A stretch of DNA of 64,000 bases from Flavobacteriaceae bacterium (lineage in GTDB: Bacteria > Bacteroidota > Bacteroidia > Flavobacteriales > Flavobacteriaceae). The stretch spans positions 93,597 to 157,596 of the forward strand of contig JABXHN010000016.1 of the NCBI GenBank assembly GCA_013373635.1. The letters run 5' to 3'. A program made the position numbers and the translations under genes. Of this stretch, positions 18,383 to 26,574 are shown piece by piece (position 1 is the stretch's first letter; every line of letters begins with the position of its first letter). The notes beneath the pieces were generated by a model. It made no database searches and had not been told where the DNA came from. It saw only the letters and a list, made by a program, of their open reading frames with translations.

Positions 18383-19020
18383 ATCACTCTACTCATGGTT
18401 AACCCATCTCTAATGGGTAATAAAACTGTTTCAACTCGAGGATCTGTCGCTAATTTCTTATTAAAATCCAACAAAGCTTTTGTTGTTTTATCTTTGGGAC
18501 TTAAAGGCTCTACTACTTTGCCAGTCCAAAGCACATTGTCTGAAAGTATCACTGTTCCTGATTTTGACTTCTTTAATACTGCTTCAAAATAGGCGTCGTA
18601 TTGCTTTTTTTCAGCATCGATAAACACCAAATCAAACTCCATATTAAATCCTGGAATCAGATCGACTGCATCTCCAATATGCTGATGAATTTGATTTCGA
18701 AAAGAACTTTTATTAAAGTATTTATTTTGAATAGACTCCAGTTCTGGATTGACATCGATCGTGTGTAATTCACCCTCTTTTTGAAGACCTTCTGCTAAAC
18801 AAAGCGCAGAATACCCTGTGTAGGTCCCAATTTCTAGAATATACTTCGGATTGATGAGTTTTGAAAACAAACTGAGAACCCTTCCTTGAAAATGACCGGT
18901 GATCATTCTGGGTTGAATCACTTTGAGATGTGTTTCTCGACTGAGTTCACTCAAGAGTTCTGGTTCCTTTTGGGAGTGCTCTACGATATAGGATTCAATG
19001 AGTTCAGGTAAAAAATGCAT
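18379..19020 (-). CDS. O-methyltransferase (class I, CCoAOMT-like)
   Basis: A 213-residue SAM-dependent O-methyltransferase. Motif I is ILEIGTYTGYSALCLAEGL (about residues 69-87), followed by HTIDVNPE and the DLVFIDAEKKQYDAYFE metal-binding segment, all typical of the caffeoyl-CoA/catechol family of bacteria. The natural substrate is unknown. It follows the MFS gene with no gap and probably shares its promoter. Confidence 0.9.
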   Translation of the reverse strand: MHFLPELIESYIVEHSQKEPELLSELSRETHLKVIQPRMITGHFQGRVLSLFSKLINPKYILEIGTYTGYSALCLAEGLQKEGELHTIDVNPELESIQNKYFNKSSFRNQIHQHIGDAVDLIPGFNMEFDLVFIDAEKKQYDAYFEAVLKKSKSGTVILSDNVLWTGKVVEPLSPKDKTTKALLDFNKKLATDPRVETVLLPIRDGLTMSRVI

Positions 19021-20178
19021 CTAGACAGTTTTAGGGGTTTTAATCAGCAAATAACTACTTAGAATAACTACAAAGATACAAGAGCTCAGTAAACCGTAAA
19101 AGCTGTATTCTAATCCAAATTGTTCAGCGGTAAGACCGAGAATGACAGGGCCTATTAAAAATCCGCTATATCCAAAGCCTGCTACAATAGTCAGTGCTTT
19201 TGCTGCATCTATTTTTGAAGTTCTACCAGTGATTCTAAAGAGTTCAGGAACCATTACGGAGAATCCAAGTCCTATGAGTCCAAAGCCACTGATACTTATG
19301 TATAGATCGTTTACAAGTACCAGTGTATAACCTATACAGGCAACTAGTGCGCCGAGAACTAATACGCGTACCGATCCTATTTTTTGACTGATTCCATCAC
19401 CAAAAAATCGACCAATGGTCATCGCTATTGAAAATCCTAGAAATCCTGCTCCAAATAGCACTGTTGGAGCAAGGGTAATATCTTTGAGGTAGAGTCCACT
19501 CCAATCAGCTATCGCTCCTTCTGAACCCATAATTACAAAAGAGATCAATCCTAATAATAGTATGGTTTTAATGTAGGACCAATCAATTTTTTCTTTTGAT
19601 TCGGCCTCTCCACTAAGACTGCTGTACTGCTTTGAAAGCCAGAAGTTGATTCCTATTGACAATAATGTGGCTATAGAAATATGTAGAACAGGATTGTTTA
19701 AGCTAGTAATTGCAAAAGTTCCTAAACCCGAGAGTGCCCCTCCCAGACTAAAAAATCCATGCATGGCTGACATAAGGTTGATTTGATCTTTTTTTTCGAT
19801 GATGGTCACTAAATTATTCATCGAAATATCGAGTATCCCTTGAACAACTCCCATAGCAAAAAGCGCAATGAAAAGAGTTGTTAGAGAACCTACTACAAAG
19901 GGAAGCATATAGAGCAGAGGAAGTATTAAAACGCTTATTTTGGTTGCTTTACCGCTTCCAAATAGAGATATGATTTTAGGTACAAACCCCATAATGCTAA
20001 AAATCCCCAATGCAAAGGCAAAAAGGGCTATTCCTAGCTCAGCCTTATTTAAATCGAGTTGTTCCTTGATATAGGGAATGTAAATAGCCCAAGTTCCGTA
20101 GAGAATGTTCAGTGTGGTAAATACGTATGCTACTGAAAAATAGGTTCTGTTCTTGAGAATAGCTACAAGTGAATTCAT
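19021..20178 (-). CDS. MFS transporter
   Basis: A 385-residue membrane protein with about twelve hydrophobic segments and a Major Facilitator layout: the N-terminal half ends with the polar loop SGEAESKEKIDW (about residue 195) and IGRFFGDGISQKIG marks the second half. The substrate is not predictable. The ATG at 20178 (MNSLVAIL) is preferred to a TTG seven codons upstream; a TATATTTG box lies at 20197-20204. It is immediately followed by the O-methyltransferase gene. Confidence 0.88.
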   Translation of the reverse strand: MNSLVAILKNRTYFSVAYVFTTLNILYGTWAIYIPYIKEQLDLNKAELGIALFAFALGIFSIMGFVPKIISLFGSGKATKISVLILPLLYMLPFVVGSLTTLFIALFAMGVVQGILDISMNNLVTIIEKKDQINLMSAMHGFFSLGGALSGLGTFAITSLNNPVLHISIATLLSIGINFWLSKQYSSLSGEAESKEKIDWSYIKTILLLGLISFVIMGSEGAIADWSGLYLKDITLAPTVLFGAGFLGFSIAMTIGRFFGDGISQKIGSVRVLVLGALVACIGYTLVLVNDLYISISGFGLIGLGFSVMVPELFRITGRTSKIDAAKALTIVAGFGYSGFLIGPVILGLTAEQFGLEYSFYGLLSSCIFVVILSSYLLIKTPKTV

Positions 20179-20196
20179 AGTCGATTTTAACAAATA

Positions 20197-20204
20197 CAAA
20201 TATA
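20197..20204 (-). promoter_or_regulatory. -7 box (TATATTTG) for the MFS/O-methyltransferase unit
   Basis: TATATTTG on the minus strand, 18 bases before the MFS ATG. It lies back to back with the clpP-like promoter region. No TTG at good spacing. Confidence 0.45.
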
Positions 20205-20270
20205 GACTTTAAGGATTAATTAGTGATTTTTATTCTTAGCTAAAAGATTTTATAGAAAACTATATAGTAG

Positions 20271-20278
20271 TATATTTG
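20271..20278 (+). promoter_or_regulatory. -7 box (TATATTTG) for the clpP-like gene
   Basis: TATATTTG, 21 bases before the ATG at 20300. No clear -33 TTG at 17-23 bases. Confidence 0.45.
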
Positions 20279-20299
20279 AAATAGATAAAATAAGTACCA

Positions 20300-20848
20300 A
20301 TGAGTAAAGCAAAAGGAAAAATTCAAGAAAAAATAGATGAGAAATTACTCGAAGAGCGCAAAGTATTTCTCTGGGGACAGGTAGATGACCATTCGGCAAA
20401 ACACGTAATTGATCGTCTTTTGTATTTGGATTTGATTTCTAATGATGAAATACAATTGATCATTAATTCTCCAGGAGGTTATGTGACCTCAGGTTTTGCG
20501 ATTTACGATACCCTAAAGTCTCTTAAGAGTCCTGTTTCAACGGTGTGTTCTGGTTTAGCAGCTTCCATGGCTTCTATCTTGTTATCAGCAGGTGAGAAGG
20601 GAAGAAGATTTATAGAGCCTCATGCACAGGTAATGATCCATCAGCCAAGTGGAGGAGCTAGAGGTCAGGCATCGAATATTGAAATCCAAGCTAGAGAGAT
20701 TATCAAAACAAGAACACTTAGTGCAGAAATACTAGCGACTAACTGTAGTCAAACAGTGGACAAAGTTCTCAAAGATTTTGATAGAGACTATTGGATGAAT
20801 GCTCAGGAATCAATTGAATACGGAATTGTAGATGGTGTAAAGGAATAA
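20300..20848 (+). CDS. ClpP-like serine protease subunit
   Basis: A 182-residue member of the Clp protease proteolytic family. The catalytic triad is present: Ser89 in GLAASMAS, His114 in VMIHQPSGG and Asp163 in FDRDYWM. INSPGG (56-60) and the QAREI helix are also conserved. The protein is shorter than E. coli ClpP (207): the usual N-terminal axial-loop sequence with the SRGER/YSRLL segment is replaced by a charged Lys/Glu-rich start. No clpX lies nearby. This suggests a second ClpP paralogue, but I cannot see the rest of the genome. It is monocistronic with a strong terminator. Confidence 0.88.
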   Translation: MSKAKGKIQEKIDEKLLEERKVFLWGQVDDHSAKHVIDRLLYLDLISNDEIQLIINSPGGYVTSGFAIYDTLKSLKSPVSTVCSGLAASMASILLSAGEKGRRFIEPHAQVMIHQPSGGARGQASNIEIQAREIIKTRTLSAEILATNCSQTVDKVLKDFDRDYWMNAQESIEYGIVDGVKE

Positions 20849-20875
20849 TATTCAGTTTTATTGAACATAAAAAAA

Positions 20876-20907
20876 GCCTCTTAAAAATTATTAAGAGGCT
20901 TTTTTTT
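20876..20907. terminator. Bidirectional intrinsic terminator between the clpP-like and zinc-ribbon-like genes
   Basis: A 9-base perfect stem (GCCTCTTAA / TTAAGAGGC) with an AAATTA loop, flanked by an A run before and eight T after, so it can stop both convergent transcripts. Confidence 0.92.
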
Positions 20908-20922
20908 ATTCTAAATCTTCGA

Positions 20923-21702
20923 TTAAATCTTATCGAATAATTTGTGCATTTTTTCTTGCTCTTCTTCAGCTAATAGTGGATCAACAAGAATTCTTCCTGA
21001 ATGCTCATCAGTGATGATTTTCTTTCTAGAAGCGATTTCTACTTGAACCTGTGGCGGAATGGTGAAGAATGAACCTCCAGAAGCACCTCTTTCGATTGCT
21101 ACTACTGCTAAACCATTTCTGGTTTTGGTTCTAATTCTTTGGTAAGCATTGATTAAACGATCTTCGATTTTAGCTTGAAATTCTTCAGATTTCTTAAGAA
21201 GTTCAGCTTCTTCTTTTTCAGTTTCAGCTAAAATACTATTAAGTTCACTTTTTTTGTGACCTAAGTGCTCCTCTCTGTTAGAAAGACGCTCCTTAGCTTG
21301 TTCAATAGCTTCTTTTTTGTGTTCGATTTGAGCCTTGAACTCTTTGATGTTCTTTTCAGCTAATTCGATTTCTAATTCTTGGAATTCAATCTCTTTAGAC
21401 AGAGAATTGTACTCTCTGTTGTTTCTTACGTTCTTTTGCTGCTCAGCATATTTCTTGATAGCAGCTTTTGAATCATCAATTAAATTCTTCTTATTAGAAA
21501 TCTCAACTTTTAAAGTTTCTAAATCAGAATTTAATTTATCCAATCTAGTTTTTAATCCTGCTACTTCGTCTTCAAGATCTTCAACTTCTAAAGGAAGTTC
21601 TCCACGAACATTTCTGATTTCGTCTATTCTCGAATCGATAAGTTGCAAATCGTACAGTGATCTTAACTTTTCTTCAACTGTAACATCTTTATTTTTTGCC
21701 AT
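20923..21702 (-). CDS. Coiled-coil protein of the C4 zinc-ribbon family, with the zinc cysteines lost
   Basis: A 259-residue protein. Residues 1-190 are a long charged antiparallel coiled coil. The C-terminus (from about 205) matches the family's zinc-ribbon fold, with GGSFFTIPPQVQVEIASRKK and then HSGRILVDP. In homologues that I recall the ligands are CxxC and CxxC; here they read GASGGS and DEHSG, so none of the four cysteines remains. The fold probably survives without zinc. Function is unclear; homologues are often next to the Nif3 gene, as here (the Nif3 stop is three bases upstream). Confidence 0.85.
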   Translation of the reverse strand: MAKNKDVTVEEKLRSLYDLQLIDSRIDEIRNVRGELPLEVEDLEDEVAGLKTRLDKLNSDLETLKVEISNKKNLIDDSKAAIKKYAEQQKNVRNNREYNSLSKEIEFQELEIELAEKNIKEFKAQIEHKKEAIEQAKERLSNREEHLGHKKSELNSILAETEKEEAELLKKSEEFQAKIEDRLINAYQRIRTKTRNGLAVVAIERGASGGSFFTIPPQVQVEIASRKKIITDEHSGRILVDPLLAEEEQEKMHKLFDKI

Positions 21703-21704
21703 AT

Positions 21705-22799
21705 TTAGTAATACTTAACTGGATTAGTTAGGGTCTCTGATAGAGAGGGTGCAAAATTAGGAATTTTTTTTGTAAGATACTCAACTAAAAGGTTTTTTGT
21801 AAACTGTTCACTCTCAAAATGTCCAATATCTGCTAAAAGAATGCTTCCTTCAGCTTTAAAATAATCGTGATATTTAAGATCTGCAGTCACAAAGGCATCT
21901 GCTCCCGCTCTTTTGGCAGCCTCTATTGCAAAGGCTCCTGAACCTCCTAATACTGCTACTTTAGAGATCATTTTATCGGTATAGGCAGAGTGTTTGATGA
22001 CTTCAATTCCGAATTTTCCTTTGAGCTTCGACAAGAATTGATGTTCATTAACCGGTTTTTCTAAGATTCCGATGCGACCCATTCCCACTTCCCCGTGTGA
22101 ATTGTCAAGAGTGACAATATCGTATGCAACAGTTTCATAGGGGTGAGATTCGTTTAATGCGTGGATCACAGAGGCTTCTTTATCAGCAGTATATACTAAT
22201 TGAAGTTGGACTTCATCGACTTTTTCAGATTGATTGTGATTGCCAAAAGTAGGATTAGAACCTTCAAGAGGAGTAAATTCTCCTTGACCCTCAGAGCTAA
22301 AGCTGCAGTTTTGATAATTTCCGATAGTCCCTGCACCGGCTTCGTATAGTGATGACTTTACAGTTTCAACACTTTCTTTTGGAATATAAGTGCTCAATTT
22401 TTTGATCAGCCCCGTTTTTGGGATCAACACCTTTACGTCTTTGAGTTTGAGTTTTTGAGCAATAGCAGCATTCACTCCGTCATTTACATTGTCTAAAGCT
22501 GTGTGCATGCTGTAGATAGCTATATTGTTCTTGATTGCTTTAATGACAGTTTTAGAGACGTAATCAGAGGGGGTAAGTTGTTTTAAACCTCCAAAAATAA
22601 TGGGGTGAAAGCTGACGATGAGGTTGCAATTTTTTTCAATAGCTTCATCTACAACCGCCTCTAAGGTGTCTAAAGTAACTAGAATCCCACTGACCTCTTC
22701 TTGGTAATCTCCAACTAAAAGCCCAACATTGTCAAAATCCTCTGCATAAGCTAAGGGAGCTAACTCTTCTAAGACCTGACATACTTCTTTTACAATCAT
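21705..22799 (-). CDS. Nif3-like dinuclear metal centre protein
   Basis: A 364-residue protein of the Nif3/YqfO/DUF34 family. Metal-binding residues are in SFHPIIFGG (about 63-71), SMHTALDN (95-102) and the C-terminal LADIGHFESEQF. The middle (about 130-240, LQLVYTADKEASVIHALNESHPYE) is the inserted PII/CutA-like domain of the longer, YqfO type. A damage-control hydrolase role has been proposed for the family; it is not settled. It is the first gene of a pair with the zinc-ribbon-like gene. A TATATTTG box is at 22820-22827. Confidence 0.92.
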   Translation of the reverse strand: MIVKEVCQVLEELAPLAYAEDFDNVGLLVGDYQEEVSGILVTLDTLEAVVDEAIEKNCNLIVSFHPIIFGGLKQLTPSDYVSKTVIKAIKNNIAIYSMHTALDNVNDGVNAAIAQKLKLKDVKVLIPKTGLIKKLSTYIPKESVETVKSSLYEAGAGTIGNYQNCSFSSEGQGEFTPLEGSNPTFGNHNQSEKVDEVQLQLVYTADKEASVIHALNESHPYETVAYDIVTLDNSHGEVGMGRIGILEKPVNEHQFLSKLKGKFGIEVIKHSAYTDKMISKVAVLGGSGAFAIEAAKRAGADAFVTADLKYHDYFKAEGSILLADIGHFESEQFTKNLLVEYLTKKIPNFAPSLSETLTNPVKYY

Positions 22800-22819
22800 G
22801 CTTACTTTTTTAGGTATAA

Positions 22820-22827
22820 CAAATATA
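22820..22827 (-). promoter_or_regulatory. -7 box (TATATTTG) for the Nif3-like gene
   Basis: TATATTTG on the minus strand, 20 bases before the ATG at 22799, in the 47-base divergent gap with lpxK. No -33 TTG at good spacing. Confidence 0.45.
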
Positions 22828-22846
22828 ATTATTATAATTTCGTCAT

Positions 22847-23836
22847 ATGAATCTAAGAACTGTATTATTATTTCCTCTGTCTTTAAAATACGCTTTTGTG
22901 GTGTTTTTTCGCAATAAGTTTTATGATTGGGGATTGTATAAAAGTCACAGTTTTATAATCCCTACAATTTGTGTGGGTAATATCTCGCTAGGAGGAACCG
23001 GAAAAACCCCTATGATTGATTTGTTGATCAATCATTTTCAGAATAAGAAGGTTGTTGTCCTCTCTAGAGGCTATGGAAGAAAATCAAAGGGGCTGATTCA
23101 CGCCAATAGCAATTCTACAGCTCTACAAATAGGAGATGAGCCCAAGCAACTTCTCGATATGCATCCTGAAATCGAACTGGTGGTTTCAGAATCTAGAGTA
23201 AAGGGGATGCGGTATATTGAATCTCAAATAAAGCCTGACTTAGTACTCTTAGATGATGCCTTTCAACATCGAAGTCTTAAAGCAAAGGTCAATATTCTCT
23301 TAACAACTTATTCAAAGCCTTATTTTAAGGATTATTATTTGCCTTTAGGTACACTAAGAGATCATAGAATCAGTGTCAAAAGAGCAGATATGCTTGTGGT
23401 TACAAAGGCTCCCAAGCAGGTGTGTTTAACGGATAAAAGTGAGTTTAAATCGCGTTTTTCAGCTGTTAAACCTGTTTATTTTGCACATATAGAATACGCT
23501 GATCATTGTATTGGAGAAGCAAGCACACTTTCTATAGAGGAATTGAAAGATTTAAAGGTGAATTTGGTTACGGGGATTGCGAATCCAAGACCACTTCTTG
23601 ATTATTTAGTTCAAAAAGGAATTGAGGTGACTCATTTTGACTTTAAGGATCATCACCAATACACTGAAAATGATGTTGAACAGATTTGTCATAATGCAGA
23701 TGTTATTTTGACTACTCAAAAAGATTTTGTCAAACTAAAAGGTAGGTGTGACTACTTGTATTATTTAGGAATTCAACATCAGATAGAACAAGAAGATTCG
23801 TTTTTTAATTCCCTTGATCAACTATTGAATTCCTAG
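22847..23836 (+). CDS. lpxK: Tetraacyldisaccharide 4'-kinase
   Basis: A 329-residue lipid A enzyme that phosphorylates the 4' position of tetraacyldisaccharide 1-phosphate at the inner membrane. The P-loop is [12 protein letters not shown] (Lys53), preceded by the typical N-terminal hydrophobic region. [13 protein letters not shown] and [11 protein letters not shown] are further family motifs. Length is normal. It stands alone, divergent from the Nif3-like gene, and its TAG stop shares CTAG with the lipA stop. Confidence 0.95.
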   Translation: MNLRTVLLFPLSLKYAFVVFFRNKFYDWGLYKSHSFIIPTICVGNISLGGTGKTPMIDLLINHFQNKKVVVLSRGYGRKSKGLIHANSNSTALQIGDEPKQLLDMHPEIELVVSESRVKGMRYIESQIKPDLVLLDDAFQHRSLKAKVNILLTTYSKPYFKDYYLPLGTLRDHRISVKRADMLVVTKAPKQVCLTDKSEFKSRFSAVKPVYFAHIEYADHCIGEASTLSIEELKDLKVNLVTGIANPRPLLDYLVQKGIEVTHFDFKDHHQYTENDVEQICHNADVILTTQKDFVKLKGRCDYLYYLGIQHQIEQEDSFFNSLDQLLNS

Positions 23837-24711
23837 GTCATATGCTTTTGAGCCTTGTAGGAAGATCGAACTAAGGCAGAACTCTCTACATGTCTAAAGC
23901 CCATTTCTAATCCTATTTCCTCGTATTTCTTAAACTGTTCTGGAGTAATGAATTCCAATACAGGTAAGTGTTTCTTTGAAGGTTGAAGATACTGACCGAT
24001 GGTTACGATATCTACTTTGGCATCCCTAAGATCTTTCATAGTTTCAATAACTTCCTGCTCTGTTTCACCAAGACCTAGCATGATTCCAGATTTAGTTCGA
24101 TTAATTCCTTGATCTTTTAAGTAACGGAGAACTTCAAGAGAACGATCATACTGTGCCTGAATACGAACGGAGCGTGTCAATCTTCGAACGGTTTCCATAT
24201 TGTGAGAAACAACCTCAGGAGCAACTTTTACTATGCGATCAATTTGCTTGTGGTTGCCTTGAAAATCTGGAATAAGAGTCTCAAGTGTAGTATTGGGGTT
24301 TAGTCTTCGAATCGCTTGAACGGTTTCAGCCCATATAATTGAACCTCCATCTTTTAAATCATCGCGATCTACAGAGGTAATCACCGCATGCTTGATGTTC
24401 ATGATCTTAATCGACTGAGCAACCTTTTCAGGCTCTTCCCAATCAACTTGATCAGGTCTTCCAGTCTTTACGCCACAAAAACCACAGGAACGCGTACAGA
24501 TATTTCCAAGAATCATAAAGGTGGCGGTCCCTTCACCCCAGCATTCTCCCATATTCGGGCAAGAACCGGAGGTACATATGGTATGCAAATCGTATTTATC
24601 GACTAGTCCTCTTAGTTGAGTGTATTTCTTTCCAGTTGGAAGCTTAACTCTTAACCATTTTGGTTTACCAACTTTTTTAGGCTCTTCTTTTAGTGTAATC
24701 GTATCAGACAT
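23833..24711 (-). CDS. lipA: Lipoyl synthase
   Basis: A 292-residue radical SAM enzyme that inserts two sulfurs into octanoyl groups. The auxiliary 4Fe-4S cluster ligands are Cys46, Cys51 and Cys57 ([12 protein letters not shown]); the radical SAM cluster is Cys72, Cys76 and Cys79 (CTRSCGFC). The RSSY motif near the C-terminus closes the auxiliary cluster. It is downstream of the sigma factor gene by nine bases. Confidence 0.97.
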   Translation of the reverse strand: MSDTITLKEEPKKVGKPKWLRVKLPTGKKYTQLRGLVDKYDLHTICTSGSCPNMGECWGEGTATFMILGNICTRSCGFCGVKTGRPDQVDWEEPEKVAQSIKIMNIKHAVITSVDRDDLKDGGSIIWAETVQAIRRLNPNTTLETLIPDFQGNHKQIDRIVKVAPEVVSHNMETVRRLTRSVRIQAQYDRSLEVLRYLKDQGINRTKSGIMLGLGETEQEVIETMKDLRDAKVDIVTIGQYLQPSKKHLPVLEFITPEQFKKYEEIGLEMGFRHVESSALVRSSYKAQKHMT

Positions 24712-24720
24712 AATTGCTTT

Positions 24721-25284
24721 TTAATCGGTATCGGTTTCAGATTGAATACTTTGAGCAAGTAATTTCTTTGCTCTTAAGAGTTTTACCTTTATAGAATTTA
24801 AAGGTTGATTGAGTTGATCAGCAATAGCAGCATATCTCATTTGTTGAAAATATCTCAAATTGATAATTTCTCTGTAATGAGGTTTTAAGTGATTGATGTG
24901 TCTAAGCAGTGTATCTAGTTGCTGCTCTTTGATCAAATCATCTTCTGCACTTGGAGCTTCATCGACTACATTTTGTGCGACAAAGTCCTCTTCAATAGAG
25001 TTATTTGTCGGTGTATTTTTGTGTTTTCTAAGAAGATCGATTCGAATATTCTTAGAAATGGTGATGAGCCAGGTCTTAAAATTGTAGTTAGAATCAAATT
25101 TCACAATATTATCGAAGGCTTTAGAAAAGGTTTCAATGCAAATATCTTCAGCGTCATTTTCATTTTGAAACTGATTCTGAAAATTAAATACGTCCTTCCA
25201 ATAGATATCTAAAAGGGTACTAAAGGCGAGTTGATCACCTTTTTTTGCAGCCTCGATGGTATGTAGAAGTTGATCCTCGCTCAC
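24721..25284 (-). CDS. ECF-type RNA polymerase sigma factor
   Basis: A 187-residue sigma-70 family factor with region 2 (about residues 25-90, with ENDAEDICIETFSKAF and the FKTWLITISKN segment) and region 4 (about 128-175, HYREIINLRYFQQMRY then the helix-turn-helix). The start can only be the GTG at 25284, because the next codon upstream is the TAA of the 65-residue gene, giving TAAGTG. That suggests translation by re-initiation. No classical anti-sigma gene adjoins it. Confidence 0.92.
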   Translation of the reverse strand: MSEDQLLHTIEAAKKGDQLAFSTLLDIYWKDVFNFQNQFQNENDAEDICIETFSKAFDNIVKFDSNYNFKTWLITISKNIRIDLLRKHKNTPTNNSIEEDFVAQNVVDEAPSAEDDLIKEQQLDTLLRHINHLKPHYREIINLRYFQQMRYAAIADQLNQPLNSIKVKLLRAKKLLAQSIQSETDTD

Positions 25285-25482
25285 TTAAGCCTCAGCCTTT
25301 CGTTCACATTGATGATCAGGAATCTTACCACAGTAACCACAGGTAGCTCCTTCTTTGTTCAAGAAAGGGGATTGACTCGCACAGGTTCCTGCGAATTTAC
25401 CGTCTTTCTTACCCCATATTTTGATTGCTATTCCGGCAAAAGCCAGTGCTAAAATGCCAATTGTCAATAAGGCTAATTTCAT
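25285..25482 (-). CDS. Small membrane-anchored Cys-rich protein upstream of the sigma factor
   Basis: A 65-residue protein: one N-terminal membrane helix or signal (residues 2-22), then a short tail with four cysteines (GTC, then CGYC, then HQC). The CxxC with flanking Cys could bind a metal. The stop touches the sigma factor GTG, so the two are coupled. It is too short for a zinc-binding anti-sigma domain of the known type. A TAATTTTG box is at 25499-25506. Function unknown. Confidence 0.7.
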   Translation of the reverse strand: MKLALLTIGILALAFAGIAIKIWGKKDGKFAGTCASQSPFLNKEGATCGYCGKIPDHQCERKAEA

Positions 25483-25498
25483 AGTTGAAAAATTTGTA

Positions 25499-25506
25499 CA
25501 AAATTA
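25499..25506 (-). promoter_or_regulatory. -7 box (TAATTTTG) for the small Cys-rich gene, sigma factor and lipA
   Basis: TAATTTTG on the minus strand, 16 bases before the ATG at 25482. No -33 TTG at good spacing. Confidence 0.4.
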
Positions 25507-25557
25507 CAAAAAAAGATTGGAATGAGTGTAGTGAAAAGGAGCGGTAAAATGAAAGGG

Positions 25558-26574
25558 CTATTTGATAATTCTAACCTCAGGTTCAAGAGTAATTGCAAAT
25601 TGTTCTTGGACCTTTTTGATGATCTCCATCGCAAATTCATAGACTTCTTTTCCAGTAGCATTTCCATGATTTACTAGTACAAGTGCTTGCTTGTGATGGG
25701 AACCAACATTGCCTTTTCTTTGACCTTTAAAACCCGCCTTTTCAATAAGCCATCCAGCTGCTAGTTTAACCTGATTGTTTTCTTGAGTGTAATGAGGAAT
25801 TTCTGGATAGGTCTTTTGAAGTGTATCTAATAAGTCTTTGTCAATAATCGGATTCTTAAAAAAGCTTCCTGAATTTCCTAACTCTTTTGGATTGGGAAGT
25901 TTTTCCGATCTGATTTGAATAACAGCTTCGGACACATCTTTAATATTTGGGTTTTTAATGCCCTTTACTTTTAGAACTGTTTGAATAGCTCCGTAATCAA
26001 TATGGAGTTTGTGATTGTTTTTTTGAAGCTTATAAATCACCGAAGTGATAATGTAACGATTCTTGTGTTTTGATTTAAAGATGGAATCTCTATATCCAAA
26101 TTCACAATCTTTTTTGGATAGTGTTACTAGCTCATTGGTTTCTCTGTCGAGTACTTCACAAGAGTTAAAACAAGCTCCTTGTTCTACTCCATAGGCACCA
26201 ATGTTTTGAATAGGGGCAGATCCTACATAGCCAGGAATGAGTGAAAGATTTTCAAGGCCACCATAGTGGTGTTCTATACACCAAAGAACAAACTCATGCC
26301 ATACTTCACCAGCCATTGCTTTGACGAAGACTTCATCATTGGTTTCATCTAAAACTTCAATTCCTTTGAGTCCCATATGAATCACCAATCGATCCAAATC
26401 ATTCATCAAGAGGAGATTGGATCCTCCACTTAATATAAAGGGGTCTTTAAATCGATCTTGATCGAGTACTTCTTTTAGAGTATCTATCGTTTGTACATAA
26501 AGGTAATTGGAAGCCTTTACATCGATTCCAAAGCTATTGAGTTCTTTTAACGATATGTTCTCTTTTAGGTTCAC
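25558..26574 (-). CDS. murB: UDP-N-acetylenolpyruvoylglucosamine reductase
   Basis: A 338-residue FAD enzyme making UDP-MurNAc for peptidoglycan. FAD-binding PFILSGGSNLLL (about 44-55) and LSLIPGYVGSAPIQNIGAYG are present, and the catalytic serine lies in GNSGSFFKNP. Length fits type I MurB. The start is a GTG at 26574 that overlaps the aminotransferase stop by four bases (GTGA). Confidence 0.96.
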   Translation of the reverse strand: MNLKENISLKELNSFGIDVKASNYLYVQTIDTLKEVLDQDRFKDPFILSGGSNLLLMNDLDRLVIHMGLKGIEVLDETNDEVFVKAMAGEVWHEFVLWCIEHHYGGLENLSLIPGYVGSAPIQNIGAYGVEQGACFNSCEVLDRETNELVTLSKKDCEFGYRDSIFKSKHKNRYIITSVIYKLQKNNHKLHIDYGAIQTVLKVKGIKNPNIKDVSEAVIQIRSEKLPNPKELGNSGSFFKNPIIDKDLLDTLQKTYPEIPHYTQENNQVKLAAGWLIEKAGFKGQRKGNVGSHHKQALVLVNHGNATGKEVYEFAMEIIKKVQEQFAITLEPEVRIIK

